Source: Candidatus Heimdallarchaeota archaeon (GTDB lineage Archaea; Asgardarchaeota; Heimdallarchaeia; JABLTI01). From it: a stretch of DNA of 64,000 nucleotides. The notes under the pieces were generated by a model that worked only from the letters and a program-made list of their open reading frames with translations, was not told the origin of the DNA and made no database searches. The position numbers and the translations under genes were made by a program. The DNA lies in NCBI GenBank assembly GCA_018238155.1, contig JABCTZ010000037.1:62001-126000 (forward strand), written 5' to 3'. Shown here piece by piece: positions 26,957 to 36,040 of the stretch; position 1 is the stretch's first letter; each line of letters starts with the position of its first letter.

Positions 26957-29422
26957 TTAGGGTTGAACATTTTTTGGTCCTTTATCTGTTGCAAGCAGAA
27001 TGTTATGTAAAGCTTGTCTTGCTTGTGTGAAAGAGTTCTTTGAAATCTTATGATCACTAAATCGAGATTCTTCATATCGCATTACTATCATAGTAACATC
27101 TCTCACAGGAACTCTGTTAGTTGAAGCAATTATACGTGCTAGCTCTCTAGGAGAGATTGAAGGAGCATTTGATATACCGAAACTCTTCATACAAATTGAC
27201 TCAAATGCACGATAACAAAGAACTGAAGCTCGTTTGTAATCTTTTGCGTTCTCAGATTCATCAATTAATTTCAATATTGAGTTCAGGTCGTATTGATCGA
27301 CCCCTACAGCCATTCCAGGTTGGGTCTTCTTTGACTTTCTGAATCGACCGAAAGCATAAACAGTTGATATTATTATTATTCCAGATACCATAGCAATTAA
27401 TATTCCAATCAATATAGGGCCCAAGTTTTCATTGCCTCCATTTGGTGTTGATGAACTCACACTTGTAGGTGTAGGCGGATCAGGATATACTTGAAAGTTA
27501 ACTCTAAAACTAAAGTCAATATTTTCCTTTAAGGTTATTATTATAGAATAATCAATATTTGTTAATAAAGTTTCATCACCAGGGAAGAAGTAACTAAAAT
27601 TACCATTATCTGATAGACTTCTAATAACGCTTTCATATTGCTCAATTGTTATGTTAACAATTCTATCAACAATCGGTCTACCAAATTGATCCGTTAGAGT
27701 TGCTTGGAGTGTATAAGTGGAATTATTATACAATGGATTACCATTAAAGGCATTGTATTCTGCATCTTCAATAACGCTCGAAGAATTTACCATAACAGCA
27801 AAATTAACTGTGGTGAATATATCAAGAGTAAAGCTTGTATTTGAAGAATCAAAATAAGTGGTTGATGATGCTTCAATATTTATTGCCCACTGACTAACTA
27901 CAACTGTAAATGAAAGTGGAACTGTCATTATAATAGTAAAGATTCCAAGAGCAGAAGTATTGCTATTATAAACTGGACCAGTATCGTTCCATTGTGCTGT
28001 TATAGACATTCCCTCAATAACACGATTATCATAAATGTCTCGTAATGTACCAGTTACTTCAATAGACTCTCCAGGCATAACCATAATGGTATTAGTAAGA
28101 ACGTTAGAACTGTTTACTGCTGAATTTCGAATTGTTGAATTTCCTACAACGGTTAGAATTTTGGTTTCAGTTGTCGCAGTTATTCCTTGCCCTGCAACTA
28201 CATCAACCCAAATATTATTGTCACCTACAGGAAGATAAGTTCCAATAACTAGAAAAGTAGCATTAAATAGACCTGTACCACCAGCAGCAACAGATGTGGC
28301 TTGTAATGTTGTTGCGGTTTTTGTTGAACCTTGATCAACATAAATCTCAAGATTAACAGGGGATGCATACGGATTGCTATTTGTATCTTCTATTAATCCT
28401 GTTATTGTAACACTGGTTTCATTACGGAGAATTACAGGATCACCTCCAGGACCAAGAGCTACTGGTTCGTCGATTGAAAAAGTAATCCCAGCACCGGAAA
28501 AGACAGTTATATCCACAGTTTCATTTGCCCAATCTGCAGCAGGAGTACCAATTAAAGCCTCATTTCTAATATCACCCACAACATAAGAAAGACTTAGAAT
28601 ACTAACATTGAATGAACCTTCTAAGGTATGTTGAGTTAATGGTGTTCCTAGTGGGACATTAAATGTTGTATTTGTTATGAAACCCATAATTGTATCATTA
28701 TAAGTAGACCCTAACCATTCAAAATTAATATCTTTTCCATTGGATTCAGGAATTAAAGGTAAAGGATCACTGTCATAATATAGCAAACCAGCAACAGCAA
28801 AGAAATCAGCTTGTTCACGTACAAGTGTTGTATTTGTAGACATACCCATGTAGATACTTGCATAACATTCTACGCTTTCTGAGATAACCTGTCGATTTTC
28901 TTCGATAGGACCCAGTAATGGATCTCCAGGAAAGACTGTATAAACAGTTACTACACCAAAATCTTTTGAGTAATCTATATCACGACATAAGATTGAAAAA
29001 TCACCATTACTATCTGTTCGATCCTCACCAACTAGATAAGCATTCTTTAAACCAGTTCGATCTGCTTCATAAGCAGCCCAAGAGAAAATTGACCAGAAAA
29101 TCTCTATTGGTTCATCTGCCCACCCTACACTAGTTATTGGATCTTCTAAGCGACCTGTAACTACAAATGAATTTCCTCTAATAATAACTGTAGGAGTAAT
29201 AGTTTTTGGTGAAAAAGATCCTTCTTTGGTTATGCTTTTTTCTCCAAGTCGAGGATTTGTTATCTCAGCAGAGAGAGATGTTTTAGCCGAAAATGGTTTC
29301 TGTTCAACTACTTGTGAATAATCTTCAGAATAAAATGCAAAATTAGTAACTGTAAAAGATATACTCATTATTACAATAAAGATAATCGTAACTACCTTTA
29401 AGCTAGTTTCATTCCGATTCAA
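26957..29422 (-). CDS. Large secreted beta-sandwich protein with a C-terminal membrane anchor and DUF4129-like domain
   Basis: About 821 residues. An N-terminal hydrophobic segment (VVTIIFIVIMSISFTVTNFAF) acts as signal or anchor. Residues of about 50-690 are Ser/Thr/Asn/Val-rich with repeated Ig-like units (patterns such as VTGRLED, ITGLIED, VTGTLRD). A second membrane segment (LGPILIGILIAMVSGIIIIS) is followed by a cytoplasmic helical domain ending ASVLCYRAFESICM and SPRELARII, which matches DUF4129. TTTGGAG eight bases upstream favours the TTG at 29422; the TTG at 29437 is part of that ribosome site. First gene of the five-gene operon. Confidence 0.7.
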   Translation of the reverse strand: MNRNETSLKVVTIIFIVIMSISFTVTNFAFYSEDYSQVVEQKPFSAKTSLSAEITNPRLGEKSITKEGSFSPKTITPTVIIRGNSFVVTGRLEDPITSVGWADEPIEIFWSIFSWAAYEADRTGLKNAYLVGEDRTDSNGDFSILCRDIDYSKDFGVVTVYTVFPGDPLLGPIEENRQVISESVECYASIYMGMSTNTTLVREQADFFAVAGLLYYDSDPLPLIPESNGKDINFEWLGSTYNDTIMGFITNTTFNVPLGTPLTQHTLEGSFNVSILSLSYVVGDIRNEALIGTPAADWANETVDITVFSGAGITFSIDEPVALGPGGDPVILRNETSVTITGLIEDTNSNPYASPVNLEIYVDQGSTKTATTLQATSVAAGGTGLFNATFLVIGTYLPVGDNNIWVDVVAGQGITATTETKILTVVGNSTIRNSAVNSSNVLTNTIMVMPGESIEVTGTLRDIYDNRVIEGMSITAQWNDTGPVYNSNTSALGIFTIIMTVPLSFTVVVSQWAINIEASSTTYFDSSNTSFTLDIFTTVNFAVMVNSSSVIEDAEYNAFNGNPLYNNSTYTLQATLTDQFGRPIVDRIVNITIEQYESVIRSLSDNGNFSYFFPGDETLLTNIDYSIIITLKENIDFSFRVNFQVYPDPPTPTSVSSSTPNGGNENLGPILIGILIAMVSGIIIISTVYAFGRFRKSKKTQPGMAVGVDQYDLNSILKLIDESENAKDYKRASVLCYRAFESICMKSFGISNAPSISPRELARIIASTNRVPVRDVTMIVMRYEESRFSDHKISKNSFTQARQALHNILLATDKGPKNVQP

Positions 29423-29437
29423 ATTATATGTCTCCAA

Positions 29438-29981
29438 ATAGTTATAGCTTAATATTATTTACATCACAGACTATTTTAGATATATCTGAATGAGCAATCA
29501 TACTATTTATTAGTTGTCTATTACGCATTCGTGAATAATAATTATAATGGTACAAATCAATAGACCAGATGGGTGATCGAGAAAAACATCGCAGAAATTT
29601 CCGAAGCTTTAACTCGACCAACCAAATACACAATAAACATACGGTTTGGCATTCTAGGACTCATCTATTATTATCTATTGTGTTCCGGTATTTTCAACGT
29701 TCTATCATTTCAAGCACTATTCTCTTCTCTCGGGCAATCAAGAAGATTTCTCGTTTACTTTGGTGGCTCTATAAAAACTCTACCCGCTACATTGAGTATT
29801 TATCCAAAGTAAATTTAGAGTGTGCTCCTAAACAGAACGAGAAGCATAAACTGATAGATTACCACTCCTTCCTCTTAAGAATAAAGAGGACAACTCTTCT
29901 ATTAAAAACTTTACTAGTGCACACATCTTTGCATCTTTTGCAAAGGGATTGTAATTGAAAGAAAAGAACACATACACCAAA
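29438..29981. other. Intergenic stretch of 544 bases with one doubtful small membrane ORF
   Basis: A GTG-started plus-strand frame at 29573-29812 would give 79 residues with a hydrophobic middle (FGILGLIYYYLLCSGIFN). It has no ribosome site and no recognised relative. An overlapping 129-codon frame has poor composition. I do not call either as a gene. Confidence 0.3.
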
Positions 29982-30052
29982 TTGTAATATAATTACAAAA
30001 CTTTATATACTGTTTTGTGTAATATTAATACAGAAAAGTGTAAAACTTTTAC
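29982..30052 (+). promoter_or_regulatory. Promoter with three palindromic operator-like sites
   Basis: TTTATATA (30002-30009) is a good TATA box. A perfect palindrome TTGTAAT-ATA-ATTACAA (29982-29998) lies directly upstream. An imperfect one, TGTAATATTAATACA (30018-30032), lies over the expected transcription start, and a third, GTAAAA-C-TTTTAC (30040-30052), follows. All share GTAA facing TTAC or a close variant. The downstream winged-helix gene (30181) is the natural candidate to bind them, giving autoregulation; that is inference. Confidence 0.6.
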
Positions 30053-30068
30053 TTGGAATTGAATAAAA

Positions 30069-30158
30069 ATGATTAATAAAAAGAATAAAGTCAAAGAACA
30101 AGTCCGAAAAGACATTGATAGAATACGAATGAAAATGGCTCTGGTAACAGGAGCCTAA
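30069..30158 (+). CDS. Possible small basic leader protein (29 residues)
   Basis: ATG at 30069 opens a 29-codon frame, beginning MINKKNKVKEQVRKD and ending with MALVTGA, 22 bases before the regulator gene. It is highly charged and helical in composition. There is no strong ribosome site (GGAATTGAATAAAA precedes it). It may be a real small protein or a chance frame. Confidence 0.3.
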   Translation: MINKKNKVKEQVRKDIDRIRMKMALVTGA

Positions 30159-30180
30159 TATTAATTTTGAGGTGAAAGTA

Positions 30181-31269
30181 ATGTCAAAAGAAAAAAGAAA
30201 GAAAGAATTAGAAAAAGAAATCGAAAAATTACAGAGCAAACTCAGTGGTTTGGATGATGGAAAACGAAATGACAATGACGATGTTTTTAATGAAGAAAGA
30301 AAAGCTCGCCGTAGAAGAAGATCTGAACATATGGAAACATTAAATCCTGTACCGCCACTACCACCGAAACATGAGGGTTCACGCAAACACAGAAAAACTG
30401 GAAGAGTAGTGAAAGTTATTGGGATCAGCGAAAAAGAAAGAGAACAATTACGTAAAGAAGCAGAACAACTGAAACAAGAAAAACTTCGTTTAAGAGAAGA
30501 AGCTCATAGAATGAAAGAATCTCTGAATGTAAAGAAGCGTGAATTTACTGATTTTCGTAGAGAATTAAGAGAACGAGAAAATGATCTTAGAGTACGAGAA
30601 CGCGATTTACGAACTAAGCGTGTTCAAAGTCATAGCTATTCTTGGGACTCGGATATTGATGAAGATATGGAGACCTTAACAGATGATCTTGAGCTCCAGC
30701 TTGGCGACTACACACGCTCAATTCTGGCATCTGTTGCTCAAAGTCTAAAATCATCAATGGGAGTAGTTGTGAGAGGAGCAGATGATGTTGGAATGGAAAT
30801 GAAGCAAGTAGGAATCGAGCTTGATAAAATCGGAAAAGAAATTGGCGAGAAACTCACCAAAGAAGTTTATGTGAGTGTAGGAGCAAATATTCCTGAAGAT
30901 AAACTCGAAGAATTTTATGAAATTGGGTCTACAATTGTAGCGGCTATTGGTGACTCAAATCGTTTGAAAATTCTCAAGGAATTAGAACGTGGACCAAAGT
31001 ACCAAAAAGAGCTTAGCGATATAACAAACCTCAGAGGTGGTACGTTTAAGCACCACATGGATCGTCTTCTAGCCAAAGAAGTTAAATTTGTCACTCAAGA
31101 AGTCGTTCGAGGTAGATATTTGTTAACTACTCGAGGTCGAGAAGCTTTGAAACTAGCAGAGATGCAATTTAGGCGCTATCTTCAAGAGAAAGAGCGCGAG
31201 GATATGTCAGGTTCTCTTAATAAAGACAAACTTGACCTCGATGAGGAATTCGATGTGGATATTAAATAA
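30181..31269 (+). CDS. Coiled-coil protein with C-terminal ArsR-like winged helix
   Basis: 362 residues. Residues 1-35 and about 85-150 are Lys/Glu/Arg-rich coiled coil (KEREQLRKEAEQLKQEKLRL). A middle region contains VAQSLKSSMGVVVRGADDV. From about residue 240 an ArsR/winged-helix domain follows: IGDSNRLKILKELERGPKYQKELSD, then GGTFKHHMDRLL as recognition helix and a wing with RGRYLLTTRGREALKL. No metal-binding cysteines are seen. The ATG at 30181 is preceded by GAGGTG. Probably a regulator acting on its own palindromic promoter. The coiled coil may mediate higher oligomers. Confidence 0.75.
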   Translation: MSKEKRKKELEKEIEKLQSKLSGLDDGKRNDNDDVFNEERKARRRRRSEHMETLNPVPPLPPKHEGSRKHRKTGRVVKVIGISEKEREQLRKEAEQLKQEKLRLREEAHRMKESLNVKKREFTDFRRELRERENDLRVRERDLRTKRVQSHSYSWDSDIDEDMETLTDDLELQLGDYTRSILASVAQSLKSSMGVVVRGADDVGMEMKQVGIELDKIGKEIGEKLTKEVYVSVGANIPEDKLEEFYEIGSTIVAAIGDSNRLKILKELERGPKYQKELSDITNLRGGTFKHHMDRLLAKEVKFVTQEVVRGRYLLTTRGREALKLAEMQFRRYLQEKEREDMSGSLNKDKLDLDEEFDVDIK

Positions 31270-31287
31270 TCTGGAGTGTATAAAGCA

Positions 31288-32004
31288 ATGAAATTAGAGT
31301 TAATTAACGAGCCCTTACGAACAACTCAAAGAGCGATCATTATAGACCTTGAAGATACAATGATCACTATTAGCAAGAGATCACATATTTTTCCAGTGAT
31401 TGATACACGAACGTATGAAAATATCGGTTATTACCTTATAGGAGATATTTATCTTGGTTCTGATACTATTGTTAACACTGCTAAAGGCGCTGTAGGAAGC
31501 TCCATTGAAAAGCTTGCTCGAGAAGCTTTCATTAAATGTGAAACGATTGATTTCTCCAATACTAAAGCAGATAACTTGTCTGATAAAGACTTTAGAAAAG
31601 TCGAAATCAAAGCTTATCGTCATTTTGAAAAAATCTACAAAAGCCATTTCAATGGAAAAAGTAACCTTACAATTAACAACAAAAGGTTTGACAAATATAA
31701 CAAAATAGAGGATCTGGAATTCTACACCTATTTATTCGATCCAGAAGAATTTATTTTAATTAAGGATAATCACACAATTGTTGCCATCGCCAGTTTAGAA
31801 AAAGATGTTATTATCTGTGACAAAAAGAAGAACTCCTATATTAAAGTATCAAAGGATACAGGTGTTAAAATTCACAATGATGACGGTCAAGTTGTCAATG
31901 TTGATTCAACAGGTGGAATCATTATCAACGGAAAAAATCTTAAAGAAGTGATTTCAGGAGCATTAAAACCTCTTTCCAACATGTTTGATAAAAACAATCA
32001 TTAG
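31288..32004 (+). CDS. Protein of unknown function, co-transcribed with the winged-helix gene
   Basis: 238 residues, no membrane segments, no motif I recognise. The N-terminal half (LELINEPLRTTQ, YYLIGDIYLGSDTIVNTAKG) and the C-terminal half (VDSTGGIIINGKNLKEVIS) look like beta strands, with a lysine-rich helical section between. Eighteen bases separate it from the regulator gene. GGAG at 31272-31275 serves either the GTG at 31276 or the ATG at 31288, and I chose the latter. A good hairpin terminator follows the stop. Confidence 0.6.
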   Translation: MKLELINEPLRTTQRAIIIDLEDTMITISKRSHIFPVIDTRTYENIGYYLIGDIYLGSDTIVNTAKGAVGSSIEKLAREAFIKCETIDFSNTKADNLSDKDFRKVEIKAYRHFEKIYKSHFNGKSNLTINNKRFDKYNKIEDLEFYTYLFDPEEFILIKDNHTIVAIASLEKDVIICDKKKNSYIKVSKDTGVKIHNDDGQVVNVDSTGGIIINGKNLKEVISGALKPLSNMFDKNNH

Positions 32005-32030
32005 AAAAAGGCAAGATACAAGCCTTTTTC
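32004..32030. terminator. Bidirectional hairpin terminator
   Basis: GAAAAAGGC (32004-32012) and GCCTTTTTC (32022-32030) form nine perfect pairs with a nine-base loop. The stem is A-rich on one side and T-rich on the other, between convergent genes, so it can serve both strands. Confidence 0.65.
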
Positions 32031-32051
32031 AGTTACTTTTTAACAACGATT

Positions 32052-32816
32052 TTACTTTGGAGAAGACTTAATTGCTTTCGCTTCTTTTGCCGCTTTTTTC
32101 AAGGTAGTAATTTGTCTTTTCATTTTCTTAATTTCTTTATCATTTTTTGTTACTTGATCCATCAGTTTAGTGATTTCAGTTGTAAGTGACAAAACTTTAT
32201 CGTCTAATGATACATATGTCTCAGGTGATTTAATTTCTGTTTGAGTAACAACCTCTTCCTCTATTGAATCTGTAGGAGGTTGATATGCTTCACTCATCGT
32301 CTCTTTACGACGCAAAGGTTTTGGCGTTTTAAGCTGATATCTACCTGTGCTATCTGAAGTAGCATCAAATTTAGATTTCTCTGGAGGGTGATATTCAATT
32401 GAAGATGTTTTACCAGATCTTCTATTAGAGTGAGCAACAATATTCTTAACGTTTATTGATTTTGGTACTAATCTTTTTTCTACTTCAACCACAGGTTCCT
32501 TTACGTCTATTTCACCATCTTGAGGAACTTGTTCGAGAAGTTCATTCACTACTCTATCAACAACTACAGGTGAGATATAAACCTCCTCTGCATCAAGCAT
32601 GAATCTCAACCCTGTTTCTACTTCTTGGGGTAATTCGTGTAATGATGTCCCTCTTAAGAGGGTCAATGTCTTGGATTGAATAGGTTGTCTTCCACGCATT
32701 AGAAATATGGCATAATATTTTCCATCGATTCCAAATTGGATTGAATATGTGGTTCCTGGAATTTTAGTTATGGCTTCATTCAAAGTAATACTTCCTTTTG
32801 TTACTCTATTGTACAA
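32052..32816 (-). CDS. Unknown protein with a C-terminal coiled coil
   Basis: 254 residues. The N-terminal third is a compact domain (GTTYSIQFGIDGKYYAIFLMRG, LLRGTSLHELPQEVETGLRF). A charged, probably disordered middle follows (KRLVPKSINVK, YHPPEKSKFD). The C-terminus is a heptad-like coiled coil (LTTEITKLMDQVTKNDKEIK). No enzyme motif. The start is a TTG at 32816 with only a weak ribosome site. It converges on the regulator operon but is transcribed separately. Confidence 0.6.
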   Translation of the reverse strand: MYNRVTKGSITLNEAITKIPGTTYSIQFGIDGKYYAIFLMRGRQPIQSKTLTLLRGTSLHELPQEVETGLRFMLDAEEVYISPVVVDRVVNELLEQVPQDGEIDVKEPVVEVEKRLVPKSINVKNIVAHSNRRSGKTSSIEYHPPEKSKFDATSDSTGRYQLKTPKPLRRKETMSEAYQPPTDSIEEEVVTQTEIKSPETYVSLDDKVLSLTTEITKLMDQVTKNDKEIKKMKRQITTLKKAAKEAKAIKSSPK

Positions 32817-32921
32817 TTTCTCGTATAAATCCCTTCTCTTGTTGACATGAAAATTTTATTCCTTTTTTTAAGATAAATTGATTAGTTAGAGAGTATATAG
32901 ATATGAAAATTATCGATTTAG

Positions 32922-33743
32922 ATGCGATGTTTGGTGAAAAAATTGGTAAAAGAAGAAAATCAACCATATAATCTTTTTAACATAATAAATGATAGACGGT
33001 CAATTAGAAAATTTCTCGATAAAGATGTTCCAGAGGATGTTATTGAAGAAATATTGAAAGCAGGGTTTCGAGCACCTTTTGCTTATCAAATAACGAGTAT
33101 AGTTTACACTCTTGACAAAGAAAAAATGAAAAAATTGAAAAGAATGGGTCTTTATCCTTCCACCAATCTTTTTATGGTATTCTTTTTTGATTTTAATCGA
33201 ATGGAAAAAATCATTCGAGCTAGAAATTACGAATACAACTTTGATGACAGCTTACTCTTGTGGATCGGATTACAAGATGTATCACTTGTAACTGAAAATG
33301 TAATTTTAGCTGCTGATGCTCTTGGGTTAGGGTCAGTTCTGCTAGGTGGAGCTCCTTTGATGGTTGAGCAAATAGCTGAAGTATTTAATGTCCCAGCTAA
33401 AGTTTTTCCCGTTGTTGGTTTATGTTTAGGTTACCCTGATCCAGAACATAAGATGGAAATTCGACCTCGATTTCCATTAAAACATACGGCTTTTAAAGAT
33501 AAATACATGGAACTCTCTGAAAAGGATTTGAAAGATTGTATGCACTCAATGGATGATGGATATATTACTCAAGGTTACTATATTAAACAAAATGCGAAAA
33601 TTCCTTTAGTAAAAGGAGATGATAATATAGAAATGAGTAGATATTCTTGGTGTGAGCATATCAGTAGAAAAATATCACAAGGGATGTGGTCTGATAAATC
33701 TCTAATTCAATTATTAAGAGAGCAAGGATTCAATTTAGATTGA
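32922..33743 (+). CDS. Nitroreductase-family FMN protein
   Basis: 273 residues. The family N-terminal motif is NIINDRRSIRKFLDKDVPEDVIEEILKAGFRAP (FMN phosphate contacts RRSxR). The second half has ENVILAADALGLGSVLLGG and FPVVGLCLGYPDPEH, the usual FMN-isoalloxazine loop. A C-terminal extension of about 70 residues is longer than in typical members. The electron acceptor cannot be read. No clear ribosome site supports the ATG at 32922, and the start is uncertain by a few codons. Its 3' end overlaps the convergent glycosylase gene by nine bases. Confidence 0.82.
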   Translation: MRCLVKKLVKEENQPYNLFNIINDRRSIRKFLDKDVPEDVIEEILKAGFRAPFAYQITSIVYTLDKEKMKKLKRMGLYPSTNLFMVFFFDFNRMEKIIRARNYEYNFDDSLLLWIGLQDVSLVTENVILAADALGLGSVLLGGAPLMVEQIAEVFNVPAKVFPVVGLCLGYPDPEHKMEIRPRFPLKHTAFKDKYMELSEKDLKDCMHSMDDGYITQGYYIKQNAKIPLVKGDDNIEMSRYSWCEHISRKISQGMWSDKSLIQLLREQGFNLD

Positions 33744-34367
33744 ATCCAGATTCTTTTTCCCAAATTGGCAATCTTCTCTTAAAAAACAGCTACTACATAA
33801 AGGATTAGTTTTCCTACAATAGGTTTTAGCATGAATTACAAGTAAAGCATGAAATTCATTAAAAATGGAGATTTTTTTTTCGATCTTTTTCTCAAAATAT
33901 TCCTTCCACTTACTTTTACTTTGAAAAGAACCAAGACCTATTCGCTCGCTAATTCGAATGGTATATGTATCAATGATAAATTCGGGAGTGTTTAACAAGT
34001 AAAGTAAAATTGAATCTGCAGTTTCAGCTCCTATACCTTTTACGGCTAATAATTCTTTTCGAGATGGATTCGGATTTTCAATCCATAATTTGGACAAATT
34101 TTTTAGATATATTGATTTTTGATTGAAATATCCCGAGGGTTTTATTTGTTCTTTCAAAAAATCGTTCTTACTTTGTAGAATTGCATGAGGATTAAGAAGA
34201 GATGCTTTACTTAGATTTTTCAAAGCCTTTTCTACATTTTTCCATGAAGTATTCTGCGTGAGAATAGCACCAATTGCTATCTCAAAACCTTCTCCTGGCC
34301 ACCAATTTTGATCACCATAGAAAAGATGCATTTTATTGAACAACGATTTTGGATCCATAATATTCAA
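33735..34367 (-). CDS. Endonuclease III-like HhH-GPD DNA glycosylase with 4Fe-4S cluster
   Basis: 210 residues. The helix-hairpin-helix is LLAVKGIGAETADSILLY, followed by the catalytic aspartate in FIIDTYTIRI. The cluster ligands are C-x6-C-x2-C-x5-C in CRKTNPLCSSCFLREDC. In bifunctional EndoIII the HhH carries a catalytic lysine (GVGRKTA); here that place is glutamate (GIGAETA), so a monofunctional base-removing glycosylase like MagIII/HP0602 is more likely than a lyase. It lies convergent to the nitroreductase gene. Confidence 0.88.
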   Translation of the reverse strand: MNIMDPKSLFNKMHLFYGDQNWWPGEGFEIAIGAILTQNTSWKNVEKALKNLSKASLLNPHAILQSKNDFLKEQIKPSGYFNQKSIYLKNLSKLWIENPNPSRKELLAVKGIGAETADSILLYLLNTPEFIIDTYTIRISERIGLGSFQSKSKWKEYFEKKIEKKISIFNEFHALLVIHAKTYCRKTNPLCSSCFLREDCQFGKKNLDSI

Positions 34368-34457
34368 TTAAGCTCTTTAGTAAAATAACTTTAGGGAGAA
34401 AAGACAAAACTTTAATCAATAATTTTATCCTTGTGTTTAAAAGAAGGCGAAATAAAA

Positions 34458-35135
34458 ATGACCACGAAAATATCTATTGTTTATGATGATCAATCCTCAA
34501 AAGGATTTATCACTGGTTGGGGATTCTCAGCAGTGATAGAAAGAGATGGCAAAATATTGTTATTTGATGCTGGTTGGGATGGAATAGCATTATTAAAAAA
34601 TTTAAAAACAGCCAATTTTGATCCGAAAAAATTTAGCCATATTATTATCTCACACAAACACTGGGACCATATTGGAGGTTTGAATGCCGTTTTGTATCAA
34701 ACAAATAATCCAACAGTCTTTGTTCCTTCATCTATCTCATCTCGATTAAAAGCAGAAATAACCAAATTTGCCGATTTAAGAGAAGTTGTTGATGTAAAAG
34801 CAGAAATTACATCAGAAATTTGGACCACACCTCAAATGAAAACGGATATTGCAGACCTTCAAGAAATCTCCTTATTAATTCAAACAAAAAAAGGGATAGT
34901 AATCATTTGCGGATGCTCACACTCGGGATTAGATAAAATAATCAAAGTTGCTACTAAATTTGGTAAAGTTCATGCAGTCATTGGCGGGTTCCATGGTTTT
35001 GATAAACTAGACTATCTCGAGAGTATAGAAGTAATTATCCCTTGCCATTGTACTAAAAATAAGAGAGCAATTTTAGAAAAATATCCCGAAAAAAGCATAA
35101 AATGTTATTCAGGGTTAGAAATAACCTTTGAGTGA
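34458..35135 (+). CDS. Metallo-beta-lactamase fold hydrolase, MJ0301-like
   Basis: 225 residues. The zinc motif is SHKHWDHIGG, a variant of HxHxDH in which the first histidine of the pair is kept and the middle one is a lysine-histidine. Later ligands are GCSHSGLD and GGFHGFD, with a final PCHC. This late-motif set matches the subgroup containing the archaeal dihydropterin-related MBL proteins rather than beta-lactamases. Start at ATG 34458 with AAGGCGA upstream. A neighbouring AbrB-ACT gene follows with 94 bases between. Confidence 0.8.
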   Translation: MTTKISIVYDDQSSKGFITGWGFSAVIERDGKILLFDAGWDGIALLKNLKTANFDPKKFSHIIISHKHWDHIGGLNAVLYQTNNPTVFVPSSISSRLKAEITKFADLREVVDVKAEITSEIWTTPQMKTDIADLQEISLLIQTKKGIVIICGCSHSGLDKIIKVATKFGKVHAVIGGFHGFDKLDYLESIEVIIPCHCTKNKRAILEKYPEKSIKCYSGLEITFE

Positions 35136-35229
35136 AAATTTTGACTGTTCTTTACAGAAAAAATTAATTAGAATGGTTCTCTATTGTACCGTAATTATTA
35201 TTTCTTTTTGTAAATTTGGAGACAGAAGA

Positions 35230-35637
35230 ATGAAATCAACAGAAATAGTTAGAATAAACGAAAAAGGCGAATTGACTATTCCTGAAGAGATTCGTGATAG
35301 TGTTGGAATAGTTGAAGGAATGCATGTATTGTTGAAAATGGATTTGGACAGAAGAGAAATCCGAATCATTCCATTTACTACTTCGGAAGTAGATTTAGTT
35401 GAATTTACAATAACTTTGGCCGATGTTCCAGGTGCTTTAGGTAAATGTGCTACATTTCTTGGCGAGAATAAAATTAACATGATGGCAAGTGAATCAAAGA
35501 TACTTCAAAGTGGTGAAATTGCCGAGTGGATTATCGTTGCAGATATCTCTAATTGTAAAGCAAATATTAGAGATTTATGTAAAAGGATTGTTAATGAAGG
35601 ATATGCAAAAAATTCTGTTTGCCGTAGTTTTCAATGA
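35230..35637 (+). CDS. AbrB-type swapped-hairpin plus ACT-domain regulator
   Basis: 135 residues. Residues 1-47 are an AbrB/SpoVT DNA-binding hairpin (VRINEKGELTIPEEIRDSVGI). Residues of about 58-135 form an ACT ligand-binding domain (FTITLADVPGALGKCATFLGENKINMM). This arrangement fits a regulator that senses a small molecule, perhaps an amino acid. GGAG nine bases upstream sets the ATG at 35230 rather than an earlier in-frame ATG. Confidence 0.85.
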   Translation: MKSTEIVRINEKGELTIPEEIRDSVGIVEGMHVLLKMDLDRREIRIIPFTTSEVDLVEFTITLADVPGALGKCATFLGENKINMMASESKILQSGEIAEWIIVADISNCKANIRDLCKRIVNEGYAKNSVCRSFQ

Positions 35638-35659
35638 TCAATCCTATTTTTATATTTTT

Positions 35660-36040
35660 TTATTCCATTTCACTTTCGGATTCATCAACTAAGTTTGATA
35701 TTGGTTCAATAGTAACAAGAGGTTCTTTTTTTAGTCTCTTAGCAGAAGCTACTAAAACGGTTCCAATAGTAATACCAATTACGGCAAGTATGTATCCTAT
35801 TATCTGTTCAATTAACAAGGCTAATTCATCAGGTTGTCCAGGATGATAGAAATAAGTTATTATTACTAATGGAATAATAATGGAACTCAATATAATTAGC
35901 AAAATACCAAACAAACGGTAAAAAGTGCTAGAAATTTTGCGTTCTCTCTTGAGAATTTGTAGTTGTTCTGAGGTTATTTTGAGTTCATCTGTATCATCTT
36001 GATCTATACTTTCAACAGACAGATGATTGCTTTCTTCCAA
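35660..36040 (-). CDS. Small membrane protein, two membrane segments
   Basis: About 126 residues. A charged N-terminus is followed by two membrane segments (LFGILLIILSSIIIPLVIITYF and IIGYILAVIGITIGTVLVASA) and an acidic tail (DESESEME). Function unknown. AAGGTG six bases upstream suggests the TTG at 36040; the GTG at 36049 lies within that site. Confidence 0.6.
   Translation of the reverse strand: MEESNHLSVESIDQDDTDELKITSEQLQILKRERKISSTFYRLFGILLIILSSIIIPLVIITYFYHPGQPDELALLIEQIIGYILAVIGITIGTVLVASAKRLKKEPLVTIEPISNLVDESESEME

Noticed and set aside
29573..29958. Overlapping 79- and 129-codon plus-strand ORFs in the gap before the regulator
   Set aside because: No ribosome site, unusual composition and no recognisable motif.
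32903..32971. Short ORF beginning MKIIDLDAMFGEK overlapping the start of the nitroreductase gene
   Set aside because: Only 22 codons in another frame; no sign that it fuses with the nitroreductase.
34458..35135. Reading the MBL-fold protein as a beta-lactamase or RNase J
   Set aside because: The late motifs (GCSHSGLD, GGFHG) fit the MJ0301-like subgroup and the beta-CASP domain of RNase J is missing.
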